From Streptomyces sp. TRM68416 (GTDB lineage: Bacteria; Actinomycetota; Actinomycetes; Streptomycetales; Streptomycetaceae): DNA of 64,000 bases. Both the position numbers and the translations under genes were made by a program. Shown one piece after another: positions 15,071-23,811 of the stretch. The stretch's first letter is position 1. Each line of letters begins with the position of its first letter. The notes below the pieces were generated by a model. That model was not told where the DNA came from. It worked only from the letters and a program-made list of their open reading frames with translations, and made no database searches. The stretch covers positions 1 through 64,000 of the forward strand of contig NZ_JACVWU010000030.1 of NCBI RefSeq assembly GCF_014596915.1, given 5' to 3'.

Positions 15071-15688
15071 ATGAACGTGCTGGTGGGGGCAGGTGCGGCT
15101 GGGCGTCGCGCGGGATGTGCCGTGGTACTGGCCGGGGTGTTGGCGGCCTGCGCCCCGCAGGGCGGGGACGACGCGAAGGCCACGGCGGGTACGTCCGCGC
15201 CGGCGGCCCCGGCCGTGCGCAGCGGCGGGTCCCTCGGAGCGAAGGGCTCCGCCTGCGAACTGCCCGTCGCCTTCGACATCGCCGAGAAGTGGAGCGCGGA
15301 GGCCGTCGACGCACCGCTGCACCAGGGGCCGGTCACCCTGGCCTGCGAGATCGACGCCAAGCCCGCGGGGAGCATCGGCTTTCTGCGGGTGTGGACGGGG
15401 AGGCCGGGCGACGACAGCGCCCGGAGCGTCCTGGAGGCATTCCTGGCCGCCGAGGACGGGGTGAGCAAGGAGCGGTACCGCGCCTTCACCACGGGCGGCC
15501 TCAGCGGCACCGAGGTGGAGTACCTCGCCCGTAACGAGATGCTGGACGAGACCAAACAGGAGCGCGCCCTGGCCGTCACCACGCCACAGGGGCCGGTCGT
15601 CCTGCACCTCGGCGGACTGGACATCGGGGAGCACCGGTCCATGGTTCCGGCGTACGAGCTGGCCAGACAGACGCTGCACACCGGCTGA
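15071..15688 (+). CDS. Secreted lipoprotein of unknown function
   Basis: A 205-residue protein with an N-terminal signal (basic GRRAG, hydrophobic CAVVLAGVLAAC). A lipobox-like VLAAC around residue 27 suggests lipidation and anchoring on the outer face of the membrane. A low-complexity Ala/Gly linker is followed by a globular domain (KGSACELPVAFDIAEKWSAE and on) typical of conserved Streptomyces lipoproteins without assigned role. The ATG at 15071 sits directly on the GAGGGGAG ribosome site; the GTG codons at 15077 or 15083 have better spacing and may be the true start. Confidence 0.75.
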   Translation: MNVLVGAGAAGRRAGCAVVLAGVLAACAPQGGDDAKATAGTSAPAAPAVRSGGSLGAKGSACELPVAFDIAEKWSAEAVDAPLHQGPVTLACEIDAKPAGSIGFLRVWTGRPGDDSARSVLEAFLAAEDGVSKERYRAFTTGGLSGTEVEYLARNEMLDETKQERALAVTTPQGPVVLHLGGLDIGEHRSMVPAYELARQTLHTG

Positions 15689-15809
15689 GCGCATCCGGAG
15701 GCGGCGGTCGAGGACGGGCGTTGTCGAGGCGTCGAACCGGTGCGTTAGATTTTGCATCGCCTTGACCGCGATCATTCACGATCCCTCACAGTTCGGAGCC
15801 GGCCACCCC

Positions 15810-16232
15810 ATGAGCGACATCGTCAACGGACTCGGCCGGGCCGGTGCCTACGGCGCCCTCGGCCTGGTCCTGCTGGTCCTCGGCATCGTCCTGATCGACG
15901 TGCTGACGCCCGGAAAGCTCGGCCGGCTCATCTGGGAGGAGCGCAACCGCAACGCCGCCGTGCTGCTCAGCTCGGCGCTGCTCGGTGTCGGCGGCATCGT
16001 CTTCACGTCCATCTGGACGACCTACGACAACTTCGGCAAGGGGCTCGCGTCGACCGCCGCGTTCGGTGTGCTGGGCCTGGTGATGATGGCCCTGGCCTTC
16101 CTCGTGGTGGACCTGATCACGCCGGGCCGTCTGGGCGTGACGCTGGTCGAGGCGGAGCACCACCCGGCGGTCTGGGTGACGGCGTCCTGCAATCTGGCGG
16201 TGTCGGCCATCCTTTCGGCCTCCATCGCCTGA
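15810..16232 (+). CDS. DUF350 family membrane protein
   Basis: A 140-residue protein with four hydrophobic segments (GALGLVLLVLGIVLIDVLTPG, VLLSSALLGVGGIVFTSIWT, GVLGLVMMALAFLVVDLITPG, AVWVTASCNLAVSAILSASI). It repeats the DUF350 motif VDxLTPGKLG twice, so it is an internal duplication of a two-span unit. Function is unknown; relatives are often near putative metal or redox systems. I prefer the ATG at 15810; a TTG at 15762 would add 16 residues. A TAGATT box near 15747 could be the -10. Confidence 0.85.
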   Translation: MSDIVNGLGRAGAYGALGLVLLVLGIVLIDVLTPGKLGRLIWEERNRNAAVLLSSALLGVGGIVFTSIWTTYDNFGKGLASTAAFGVLGLVMMALAFLVVDLITPGRLGVTLVEAEHHPAVWVTASCNLAVSAILSASIA

Positions 16233-16462
16233 CGCGCCCCTTCCCGGGCCGACCCCGGCGCGGCCTTCCCTTCTCGTCGGGCAGACAGAGGTGCGCGAAG
16301 GGACAAGGAGCGGTCAGCCTGCCGCCTCCCGAGGTCACAAGTCGCTCAGCATCCGTCAGTCCTGGAGACGCGCCCCCGACGACCCCGCCGAGTACCTACG
16401 GTGCGACCACCGGGCGGGGCGAGAGCCGATCGCTCCGCCGCACTGACCGAAGGGGAGGCGCT

Positions 16463-16837
16463 GTGGCGAGTGTGGACGTGTCACTGAAGGAGTTGATGAC
16501 GGGGGTCGAGGGGGCCCTGGGCGCGGCTGTGGTGGACCACAGCAGCGGGATGGCCCTGGGCACCCTGGGCGGGGGCAAGGACCTGGACCTGACGGTCGCC
16601 GCCGCCGGGAACACCGATGTCGTCCGGGCCAAGCTGCGGGCCATGGAGCAGTTGGGTCTCCAGAGCCGGATCGAGGACATCCTGATCACGCTGGAGAGCC
16701 AGTTGCACCTCATTCGTCCGGTCACCGGACGCGGCGGCAACGGCCTGTTCCTGTACCTCGTCCTCGACCGGGCCCGCTCGAACCTGGCCATGGCCCGCCA
16801 TCAGCTCAAGCGCGTCGAGACGCAGATCGAGGTCTAG
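16463..16837 (+). CDS. Roadblock/LC7 domain protein
   Basis: A 124-residue protein resembling roadblock/LC7 (MglB-like) proteins: GVEGALGAAVVDHSSGMALGTLGG, TDVVRAKLRAMEQLG, IEDILITLESQLHLIRPV and LFLYLVLDRARSNLAMARHQL. Roadblock proteins dimerise and usually act as GTPase partners; no GTPase lies adjacent here, unlike in the conservon at 35.2 kb. The GTG at 16463 has AGGGGAGG five bases upstream. The preceding 230 bp contains no gene that I can see. Confidence 0.85.
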   Translation: MASVDVSLKELMTGVEGALGAAVVDHSSGMALGTLGGGKDLDLTVAAAGNTDVVRAKLRAMEQLGLQSRIEDILITLESQLHLIRPVTGRGGNGLFLYLVLDRARSNLAMARHQLKRVETQIEV

Positions 16838-16874
16838 ACCGACCGCGCGCCCGGGGCCAGGTGCGCCCACGATG

Positions 16875-16888
16875 TGAAGACTTCTTCA
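16875..16888 (+). promoter_or_regulatory. Inverted repeat upstream of ArsR-type gene
   Basis: TGAAGA (16875-16880) and TCTTCA (16883-16888) form a perfect dyad with two bases between, in an AT-richer patch about 145 bp before the ArsR start. It is a candidate operator. It differs from the half-sites seen at the two other ArsR genes of this window. Confidence 0.35.
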
Positions 16889-17032
16889 AGTCCCCACATC
16901 AGCATGATCCCAACTCGCGGTCGCCGACCGCCCCGGGCGAGCAGGATCAATCATCGTGACCGTGTCCGCGGCGGCGGCCCCCACCGGGCCCCGCCGTGGA
17001 CCCATCGTTGACGCAGCAGGGAGTCGGCGCCC

Positions 17033-17374
17033 ATGCAAGTCCCCCTCTACCAGGCCAAGGCGGAGTTCTTCCGCATGCTCGGACACCCGGTGCGAATCAG
17101 GGTCCTGGAGCTGCTGCAGCACGGTCCCGTCCCGGTGCGGGAGCTGCTCGCCGACCTCGACATCGAACCGTCGAACCTGTCCCAGCAGTTGGCCGTGCTG
17201 CGGCGATCCGGCATCGTCGTGTCCATCCGCGAGGGATCGACCGTCAGCTACGCGCTCGCCGGCGGCGATGTCGCCGAACTCCTGCGGGCGGCACGGCACA
17301 TCCTCACCGACCTGCTGGCGGGGCAGCACGAACTCCTCACCGTGCTGCGGCAGTCGGAGCAGCACCCCTCGTAG
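17033..17374 (+). CDS. ArsR family transcriptional regulator
   Basis: A 113-residue ArsR/SmtB-type winged helix: PLYQAKAEFFRMLGHPVRIRVLELL, the recognition region LSQQLAVLRRSGIV and the wing REGSTVSYAL. No clear metal-binding Cys motif is visible. It is very similar to the ArsR-type protein at 47802-48143, which is coupled to a SulP transporter; here no transporter follows. It may be a duplicated regulator that has lost its partner. GGGAG lies nine bases before the ATG. The last codons and TAG stop are the first unit of a degenerate tandem repeat. Confidence 0.9.
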   Translation: MQVPLYQAKAEFFRMLGHPVRIRVLELLQHGPVPVRELLADLDIEPSNLSQQLAVLRRSGIVVSIREGSTVSYALAGGDVAELLRAARHILTDLLAGQHELLTVLRQSEQHPS

Positions 17375-17496
17375 CCCCGGGTCGGCAGTCGTCGCGGCAC
17401 GCCTCGTAGTCCCGGGTCGGCCGTCCCGCAGCACGCCTCGTGGCGTCGGGCCGGCGTTCGTCGGCACGCCTCGTGGCGTCGGCGGGCGGTCCGGCC
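17362..17496. repeat. Four degenerate 33-35-bp tandem units covering the arsR stop codon
   Basis: The string GCACNCCTCGT begins units at 17362, 17397, 17431 and 17464 (spacings 35, 34 and 33). The first unit contains the last codons and TAG of the ArsR gene; the second still holds CTCGTAG. Later units have diverged to CTCGTGG. The remaining interval to the next gene (17497-17787) shows no gene. Confidence 0.7.
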
Positions 17497-17787
17497 GAAA
17501 TGCGGGTGGTTGGCCGAGAACGGCACCACCCCGCCCCGGGCCGGTACGGGCGTGGGCAGTGAGGTATACGCCAATAGCGCCCGCCGTGGCACCGCCCGGT
17601 CTTCGGTGTTCGGCTCGGGGCGGGCCGGGCGCGGAGACGCTCGTGGGGTGCGTGTATACGTTCCACCGCCCTGCTTCACACTTTCGGCGCAAGCCCTTCA
17701 CCCCACGACCACTTCCGGCCGCCCCTCTCCTCGGGGGCGCCCCGCGGTACAGACGAGGCGTCCGGCGCGTGCCTAGCCTCCCGGGCC

Positions 17788-18315
17788 ATGCGATCAACTC
17801 TGATGAGACGCCTCGGTCTCGCCGCGGCCCTCGGCCTCCTGCTCGCCGCGTTCGGTCTCGCCCCCACCGCGAGCGCGGCCGAACCGGCCTCCGCCACCCT
17901 GACGTTCGACACCGACAGCGCGACCACCACGCCCGGCGGCACGGTGAACCTGTCGATGACCCTCACCAACAACGCCAGCTACGACATCTGGTTCGTGTAC
18001 CAGACCATCAGCCCCACCTGGCTGACCACCCAGCGCCCCGACCTGAAGTACGACTTCACCTCGTGCGCCCTGACCACGTCCGCGGGCAGCACCCCCTGCT
18101 CCGGCACCGGCCCCGCCGACCTCGGCGCCAACTACGGCGCCACCGTCCCGCCCGGCCAGAGCCGCACCGTCACGCTGACCCTCCAGGTCGCCGCCGACTC
18201 CGGCTGCAACGGCAACATCGGGTTCTACTCGTACTTCTACGCCGAGTTCAGCGACACCACGAGCCTCAGCGCCGGGCCGGTGTACACGCCCGAGACGCGG
18301 ATCCTGTGCGCCTGA
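17788..18315 (+). CDS. Secreted protein of unknown function
   Basis: A 175-residue protein with a Sec signal peptide (MRSTLMRRLGLAAALGLLLAAF, cleavage probably after TASAA). The mature part is a beta-rich, Thr/Ser-rich domain (ATLTFDTDSATTTPGGTVNLSMTLTN) resembling immunoglobulin-like or DUF11/NEW3-type extracellular domains, with four Cys that could form two disulfides. No enzyme motif is seen. It is probably an exported surface or matrix protein. It lies 390 bp before the exopolysaccharide locus; whether it belongs to it is unknown. Confidence 0.75.
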   Translation: MRSTLMRRLGLAAALGLLLAAFGLAPTASAAEPASATLTFDTDSATTTPGGTVNLSMTLTNNASYDIWFVYQTISPTWLTTQRPDLKYDFTSCALTTSAGSTPCSGTGPADLGANYGATVPPGQSRTVTLTLQVAADSGCNGNIGFYSYFYAEFSDTTSLSAGPVYTPETRILCA

Positions 18316-18707
18316 CGGAGCCGCGGGTTCACGGATGACCAGAAACCGGCTGTGACCAGCACCACCCGAGTGGTCCATACCACCGGCAGTCGCACCGGCG
18401 GGCGCCAGCCGCCCGCCGGTGCGCGGCAGAGCCCCGGCCTGCACATCGGCCGCCCGCCGCTGCGGATTCCACCCGACCGGCAGGGTCCACAACGGTCCAA
18501 TTCCTGCTCGACTGCGACCTGTTGGACACCTGCTCTTTTCCGTCATGTTTCGCAAGGCGACTACAAAAGCTACACACACGCACCACCATGTGACGCGACG
18601 GATGTGTCGACGACCGACCTGATGAGGGGGGCTCGGCGTCGCGCAAGGGGGTGCGTCCGCTCCGCGCGAGCTGTACTCACCCCTGCCCGGGGAGGGAACA
18701 CACCCGC
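18316..18707 (+). promoter_or_regulatory. 392-bp leader region of the exopolysaccharide locus
   Basis: No gene is visible. The stretch around 18490-18610 is clearly less GC-rich than its surroundings (CTCTTTTCCGTCATG, CTACAAAAGCTACACAC), as expected for a regulated promoter region. I cannot fix -35 and -10 boxes. A GGGGAGGG ribosome site (18689-18696) precedes the deacetylase ATG at 18708. Confidence 0.4.
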
Positions 18708-20813
18708 ATGAAGCGGATCTTATGCACCACCGCGCTCACGGTGGGCGCACTCATCGCCGCGCTCGGACTTCCGGCCGGCGCGGCGCAGGCCGACAGCACG
18801 CCCCGTATCGATCTGCGGGTCCTGGTCGTGAGCGACGGCGGTCCGTCCACCGACGCCATCGCGGCCGAACTGGACACCGCGGGCACGCCGTACACCGAGA
18901 TCGACCTGACCGCGGCCGACCGGCCGGTGATCGACGCGGAGCTGCTCGCGGACACCGTCGACGGGCGGCCACGGGCCAAGTACCAGGCGGTCGTGCTGCC
19001 GAGCGACAACCCGTTCGCCGCGAACTCGACCGAGATGGCCGCCCTGGTGGCCTACGAACAGACCTACGGCATCCCGCAGGTCGACGCCTACACCTACGCC
19101 CGCCCCGAGGCGGGACTGCAGTACCCCGACTACTCCGGGAGCCTCGACGGAGTACGGGCCGAGGTGACGGACGCCGGGCGGGCCGGCCCCTTCGGCTACC
19201 TCGACGGCTCGGTCCCCTTCGAGGACAACTCCCCGTCCGTCGGCGAGAGTTACGCCTACCTGGCGCAGCCCGCCGCGGGCGCGGACTTCACTGCGTACGT
19301 CGACGCCGCCGTCCCCGGGACCTCGCAGCGCGGCTCCCTGGTGGGCGAGTACCGGCACGACGGGCGCCGCGAGCTCGTCGTCACCTTCGTCTACAACCAG
19401 TACCAGCAGCAGTTCCGGCTGCTGGCCCGCGGCATCGTGGAGTGGATGACCGGCGGGGTGCACCTGGGCGCGTCACGGAACTACTTCGCCGTGCACGTCG
19501 ACGACGTGTTCGCCGCCGACGACCGCTGGAACTCGGAGCTGAACTGCACGCCCGGTGACGTGGACTGCCCGGACGGGGCCGGTACACCCGACCCGATCCG
19601 GATGGTGCCCGACGACGTCGACCACGCCGTCGACTGGCAGGAGGACCACGACTTCACCCTCGACATGGCCTACAACGGCGCGGGCAGCGTCGACCACCGC
19701 GAGGACCACAACGGGGTCGACCACCTCACCGACAAACTCGTCGCCGACCGGTCCCGCTTCCGCTGGATCAACCACACGTACACCCACGCCTTCCTCGGCT
19801 GCGAGCAGGACACCACGGTCGTGCCGTGGCGCTGCGCCACCGAGACGGACGGCAGTGTCCGGTGGGTGGGCCGGACGGCCGTCGTCGACGAGATCGCCAC
19901 CAACCGGGCCTGGGGCGAGAGCGTCGGACTGCCCCTGGAGAACGACGAGTTGGTCACCGGGGAACACTCCGGTCTGAAGGTGCTGCCGCAGCAGCCCGAC
20001 GACAACCCCAACCTGGCACCCGCCCTCACCGACACCGGCATCGCCTGGCTCGCCTCGGACAACTCCCGCGACCCGCGGCAGCGGCAGGTCGGCCCGGCGA
20101 CCACCGTGCCCCGCTACCCGATGAACGTCTTCTACAACGCGGGCCGAGCGGCCGAGCAGGTCGACGAGTACAACTGGATCTACACCTCACGCGCCCAGGG
20201 CGGCAGCGGCATCTGCGAGGACTACCCGGAGACCTCCACCTGTCTGGCCGAACCGCTGGACACCGCCACCGGCTACGCGGAGTACATCGTGCCGCTGGAG
20301 ACCGCCACGGCCCTCGGCCATGTGCTCTCCAACGACCCCAAGCCGCACTTCATCCACCAGTCGAACCTCGCCGAGGACCGCATCGCCTACCCGGTGCTGA
20401 ACGGCGTGCTCGACGGCTACGACGCGCTGTTCGCCGCCAACACCCCCGTGGTGAACCTGCGGATGAAGGCCATCGGCACCGAACTGCAACGGCGTGCCGC
20501 CTGGCAGGGCGCGCTGCGGGACGGCCGGGTGACCGCCTACCGCGTCGGCGGCACCGTGACCGTCGAGGCACCCGACGGCGTCGCGGTCACCGCGACCATG
20601 CCCACCGGGACCACGCTGGCCGGCACCGCGTTCGGTGAGGCCTACGCGGGTGAGCGGTCCGGCTGGACGCCTTCGCACGGCGCCCCGCTCACTCTCGCCC
20701 TGCCGTCCTCCGCGGCGCAGGCGACCGGCACCGCCGAACCGGCGTCGGCCACGGACCCGGCGCCCGCCACCCGGGTCCCGGAGGGGACGAGAGAGTACAC
20801 CGCGGCGCACTGA
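18708..20813 (+). CDS. Secreted polysaccharide deacetylase (Agd3/CE18-like)
   Basis: A 701-residue exported protein; signal peptide residues 1-28 (LIAALGLPAGAAQA). An N-terminal domain of about 230 residues (RIDLRVLVVSDGG, KYQAVVLPSDNPF) precedes a deacetylase-like core with YFAVHVDDVFAADDRW (His263, Asp265, Asp266) and FRWINHTYTHAFLGC (His356, His360). These are the metal-ligand Asp-His-His pattern of divergent NodB-like deacetylases. The architecture recalls Agd3, the fungal galactosaminogalactan deacetylase (family CE18). I infer it de-N-acetylates a polymer made by the downstream genes, giving it positive charge. The C-terminal 70 residues are Thr/Ala/Pro-rich. A hairpin follows, so it may form its own transcription unit ahead of the glycosyltransferase genes. 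Confidence 0.75.
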   Translation: MKRILCTTALTVGALIAALGLPAGAAQADSTPRIDLRVLVVSDGGPSTDAIAAELDTAGTPYTEIDLTAADRPVIDAELLADTVDGRPRAKYQAVVLPSDNPFAANSTEMAALVAYEQTYGIPQVDAYTYARPEAGLQYPDYSGSLDGVRAEVTDAGRAGPFGYLDGSVPFEDNSPSVGESYAYLAQPAAGADFTAYVDAAVPGTSQRGSLVGEYRHDGRRELVVTFVYNQYQQQFRLLARGIVEWMTGGVHLGASRNYFAVHVDDVFAADDRWNSELNCTPGDVDCPDGAGTPDPIRMVPDDVDHAVDWQEDHDFTLDMAYNGAGSVDHREDHNGVDHLTDKLVADRSRFRWINHTYTHAFLGCEQDTTVVPWRCATETDGSVRWVGRTAVVDEIATNRAWGESVGLPLENDELVTGEHSGLKVLPQQPDDNPNLAPALTDTGIAWLASDNSRDPRQRQVGPATTVPRYPMNVFYNAGRAAEQVDEYNWIYTSRAQGGSGICEDYPETSTCLAEPLDTATGYAEYIVPLETATALGHVLSNDPKPHFIHQSNLAEDRIAYPVLNGVLDGYDALFAANTPVVNLRMKAIGTELQRRAAWQGALRDGRVTAYRVGGTVTVEAPDGVAVTATMPTGTTLAGTAFGEAYAGERSGWTPSHGAPLTLALPSSAAQATGTAEPASATDPAPATRVPEGTREYTAAH

Positions 20814-20830
20814 ACGGCGCACCGACCGAC

Positions 20831-20860
20831 GGTCCCGGCCGCCCGCGCGCGGCCGGGACC
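20831..20860 (+). terminator. Hairpin between deacetylase and glycosyltransferase genes
   Basis: A perfect 12-bp stem (20831-20842 with 20849-20860) and a six-base loop lie 17 bp after the deacetylase stop and 38 bp before the glycosyltransferase start. It could terminate or attenuate transcription inside the locus. Confidence 0.6.
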
Positions 20861-20898
20861 GGCACGACCACCCCACTCCTCGGCCGTGGAGCACATCG

Positions 20899-22413
20899 AT
20901 GCACGTTCACCACGACGCGCGCCCGTCCGGCGCAACGCGCGTCACCCTGCTCACCGAAGGAACCTATCCGCACAGCCACGGAGGCGTGAGCGTCTGGTGC
21001 GACCAGCTCGTCCAGGGCATGCCCGACCTGGACTTCGACATCGTCGCCGTCACCGGCACCGGGCACGAGCCCGTCGTATGGGACCTGCCCCCGCACGTGT
21101 CGCGCGTCTGGTCCGTCCCGATGTGGGGCGCTCCGCCGCAGGGCAGTCCGCCCAAGGGACGGGCCCGCAACCGCCTCGTCCAGTCCTACGAGCGGTTCCT
21201 GACCGCGCTCCTCGATCCGTGTGCCGAGGACGGCTTCGCACCCGCCCTGTCCACGATGGCGCGGGCCGCGGCGGACGGCACGCTCAGCCCTTTTCTCCGC
21301 GGTGACCGGGCCGTCCGCGTGCTGGCCTCCGTGTGGAACCGGCCGGGGCTGGTCGTGCGGGAGGCCCGCCCGACGCTGCACGACGCGCTGACCGCCACCG
21401 CGCTGCTGGAGCACGCGCTGCGCCCGCTCGCCGCTCCGGTGCCCAGTGCCGGGGTCACCCACGCGGTGAGCGGCGGCGTGGCCGTGCTGCCCGGACTCGC
21501 GGCGCTGGAACGGCACGGCGTTCCGCTGCTGCTGACCGAGCACGGCGTCTATCTGCGCGAGCGCTACCTGGGCTACCGCACGGCCCCCTACCGATGGCCG
21601 GTGAAGGCCGTCGTCCTGGGCTTCTTCCGGCTGCTGGCGGAGGAGACCTACCGCCGGGCCGCCCTGATCACGCCGGGCAACCGCTACAACCGGCTGTGGG
21701 AGGAACAGGGCGGTGCCGCGCCGGAGTCGATCCGGACCGTCTACAACGGCGTCGACCCGGCCGCGTTCCCGCCCGCCGGTCCGGAACCCGGGGTGCCCAC
21801 CCTCAGCTGGGCGGGACGCGTCGACCCGATCAAGGACCTGGAGACCCTCATCCGCGCCTTCTCCCTCGTGCGCGAGCGGCAACCCGAGGCGCGGCTGCGG
21901 CTGTTCGGCGGCACGCCGCGCGGCGGGGAGGCGTACCGGGAGCGGTGCGAGGCGCTGGCCGCCGAGCTGGGGCACGCGGACGCCGTCGCCTTCGAGGGCC
22001 GGGTCGACGACATCAAGGACGCCTACGCGGCGGGCAACGTCGTGATGCTCTCCAGCATCAGCGAGGGGTTCCCGTTCACGCTGATCGAGGCGATGTCCTG
22101 CGGGCGGGCCACGGTCTCCACCGACGTGGGCGGGGTGCGCGAGGCCGTCGGCGACGCCGGACTCGTGGTGCCGCCCCGGGATCCGGCCGCGATGGCGGCC
22201 GCCGCGCTGGAGCTGCTGGGCGATGCCGAGCGGCGGGCGGCGATGGGGGAAGCGGCCCGGCTGCGGGTGATCGAGCAGTTCACGCTGCGCCGGACCATCG
22301 ACACGTTCCGCGCCATCTACCACGAACTGCCGCTGTTCGCACGGGAGTCGGTCGCCGGGCCGGTAGCGGTCGCACCGGCCGTCCCGCAACCGGCACGGAG
22401 CCTGGCGATATGA
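20899..22413 (+). CDS. PelF-type GT4 glycosyltransferase
   Basis: A 504-residue cytosolic glycosyltransferase. The N-terminal TLLTEGTYPHSHGGVSVWCDQL is the hallmark of the PelF family (DUF3492 region). The C-terminal half is a GT4 domain (LSWAGRVDPIKDLETLIRAF, FEGRVDDIKDAYAAGNVVML) with the E-x7-E motif at Glu389/Glu397 (SEGFPFTLIEAM). In Pel systems PelF polymerises UDP-activated GalNAc/GlcNAc. I infer it is the polymerase of this locus. The ATG at 20899 follows a GGAG site. Its stop overlaps the start of the membrane protein gene (ATGA), so synthesis and membrane components are coupled. Confidence 0.88.
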   Translation: MHVHHDARPSGATRVTLLTEGTYPHSHGGVSVWCDQLVQGMPDLDFDIVAVTGTGHEPVVWDLPPHVSRVWSVPMWGAPPQGSPPKGRARNRLVQSYERFLTALLDPCAEDGFAPALSTMARAAADGTLSPFLRGDRAVRVLASVWNRPGLVVREARPTLHDALTATALLEHALRPLAAPVPSAGVTHAVSGGVAVLPGLAALERHGVPLLLTEHGVYLRERYLGYRTAPYRWPVKAVVLGFFRLLAEETYRRAALITPGNRYNRLWEEQGGAAPESIRTVYNGVDPAAFPPAGPEPGVPTLSWAGRVDPIKDLETLIRAFSLVRERQPEARLRLFGGTPRGGEAYRERCEALAAELGHADAVAFEGRVDDIKDAYAAGNVVMLSSISEGFPFTLIEAMSCGRATVSTDVGGVREAVGDAGLVVPPRDPAAMAAAALELLGDAERRAAMGEAARLRVIEQFTLRRTIDTFRAIYHELPLFARESVAGPVAVAPAVPQPARSLAI

Positions 22414-23765
22414 GCGGGCCGATGGCACTCGAACCCGGCGGCGCCGAGCAGGACACGCTCGCGCTCCGACTGGCCCGGCCCGACACCACCCTCGCCCTGC
22501 GACTTCCGCGGCGCACCGCACACCGGGCCGCGGTGGACGACCTGGCCGCCGAACTCGCCGACCGCATCGGGCCCGCCGTCCACCCCTACGAGGTGGCCGC
22601 CCTGCTGGAGTCGGAGGGGCTGACGGCCGCTGTGGTCCAGGAGCGGTACGGCCACCGGGACATCTTCGCCCTGGCCTCCGCCCTGTTCGAGCGGGTGCCG
22701 CGGACGTTTCCCGAACCCGTGCCGACGCCCGACCCCTGGCGCCCGGACCACGTGCGCTGTCTGCTGCGCGGCCTGCTCTTCGCGCTGCCGGGCCTCGCCT
22801 ATCTGCTCACCGCACCGCTGTGGCATCCCGCCCACCGGGTCACCGCGCTGATCGTCGCCGCGCTGGCCTCCTGGGCGTGGGGGCAGGCCCTCGGCCACCG
22901 GGCTCATCTGAGGATGGCGACGGGCCGCCGGGAGGCCGCCCGCACCCTGCTGGCCGGCGCTCCCGTGGGCGCCGCCGTGGCGACGGGGTGCGCGGCGGCG
23001 GTGGCGCAGGACGGCCCGATGACCCTGGTGGCGGCCGCGCAGTCGATATACCTGGCCTCGGCGGGCGTGCTGCTGGTGCTGGGCGCGGAGTGGCTGCTGC
23101 TCGCCGCGCTCACTCCGCTGGTCGCCGGCTGCGCGGTGCTGCCCTGGTGGGAGCCGGGACCGGTGCTGCGGACCGGGCTCCCCGCCCTGGCGCTCCTCGC
23201 CACGCTCGCCGTCACCGCGTACGTGCTGCGGGTCGCGCTCGCCGCACCGGCCGGACCCGACGCTCCCCCGCCCAAGCGGCACCGCTCGCTGCCGTACGGC
23301 CTGTTCGGTCTTGCGGCCGGGATCCTGGTGCTGCTGGAGGGGCGGCGGCACCCCTACGCGGTGATCGTGCTGACCGTGTCGATGGGACCGGCCGAGTGGC
23401 TGCTGTACCGCTTTCGCGGGCTGTCGGTCGCGGCGCTGCGCGCGGCCGCCACACCGCTCGCGTTCCTGTGGCGCTCGGCCGGTGTCCTCGGCCTGTGCCT
23501 GTTCCTCTATCTGCTGCCGCTGCTGCCCGCCGCCCTGCTCACCGGCAGCGACCCGCGGGTACTGCTGCCGCTCGCGGCCGCCCTGTGGACGGCCCTGCTG
23601 CTCCAGGCGTTCGGCACGGCCTGGCCGCCGGCCGTGATCTGTCTGCTCGCCGCCGCCGTCGCCCTGCTGGACCTGCCCGCGCTGCCGCTGATCCACGGGG
23701 CGGCGGCGCTCTGTCTGACCGCATGCGCTCTGTGGACGCTCGGCCGGCCCGCCCCGCACGTGTGA
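22410..23765 (+). CDS. Polytopic membrane protein of the exopolysaccharide locus
   Basis: A 451-residue protein. About 110 N-terminal residues are soluble (AAVDDLAAELADRIGPAVHPYE, ALLESEGLTAAVVQERYG). About eleven to twelve hydrophobic segments follow (for example LRGLLFALPGLAYLLTAP, MTLVAAAQSIYLASAGVLLV, GVLGLCLFLYLLPLLPAALL). It occupies the place PelG has next to PelF, but I cannot recognise the PelG/MOP sequence pattern. A role in moving the polymer across the membrane, or as a membrane anchor for the polymerase, is inferred from position and topology. The start overlaps the glycosyltransferase stop. Confidence 0.7.
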   Translation: MSGPMALEPGGAEQDTLALRLARPDTTLALRLPRRTAHRAAVDDLAAELADRIGPAVHPYEVAALLESEGLTAAVVQERYGHRDIFALASALFERVPRTFPEPVPTPDPWRPDHVRCLLRGLLFALPGLAYLLTAPLWHPAHRVTALIVAALASWAWGQALGHRAHLRMATGRREAARTLLAGAPVGAAVATGCAAAVAQDGPMTLVAAAQSIYLASAGVLLVLGAEWLLLAALTPLVAGCAVLPWWEPGPVLRTGLPALALLATLAVTAYVLRVALAAPAGPDAPPPKRHRSLPYGLFGLAAGILVLLEGRRHPYAVIVLTVSMGPAEWLLYRFRGLSVAALRAAATPLAFLWRSAGVLGLCLFLYLLPLLPAALLTGSDPRVLLPLAAALWTALLLQAFGTAWPPAVICLLAAAVALLDLPALPLIHGAAALCLTACALWTLGRPAPHV

Positions 23766-23811
23766 GCCGGCCCGCGCCCCCGCACACCAACCGACCGGAA
23801 GGACCCCTGAG

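Noticed and set aside
15762..15810. TTG start at 15762 for the DUF350 gene
   Set aside because: The ATG at 15810 gives the usual family N-terminus. The extra 16 residues show no family pattern.
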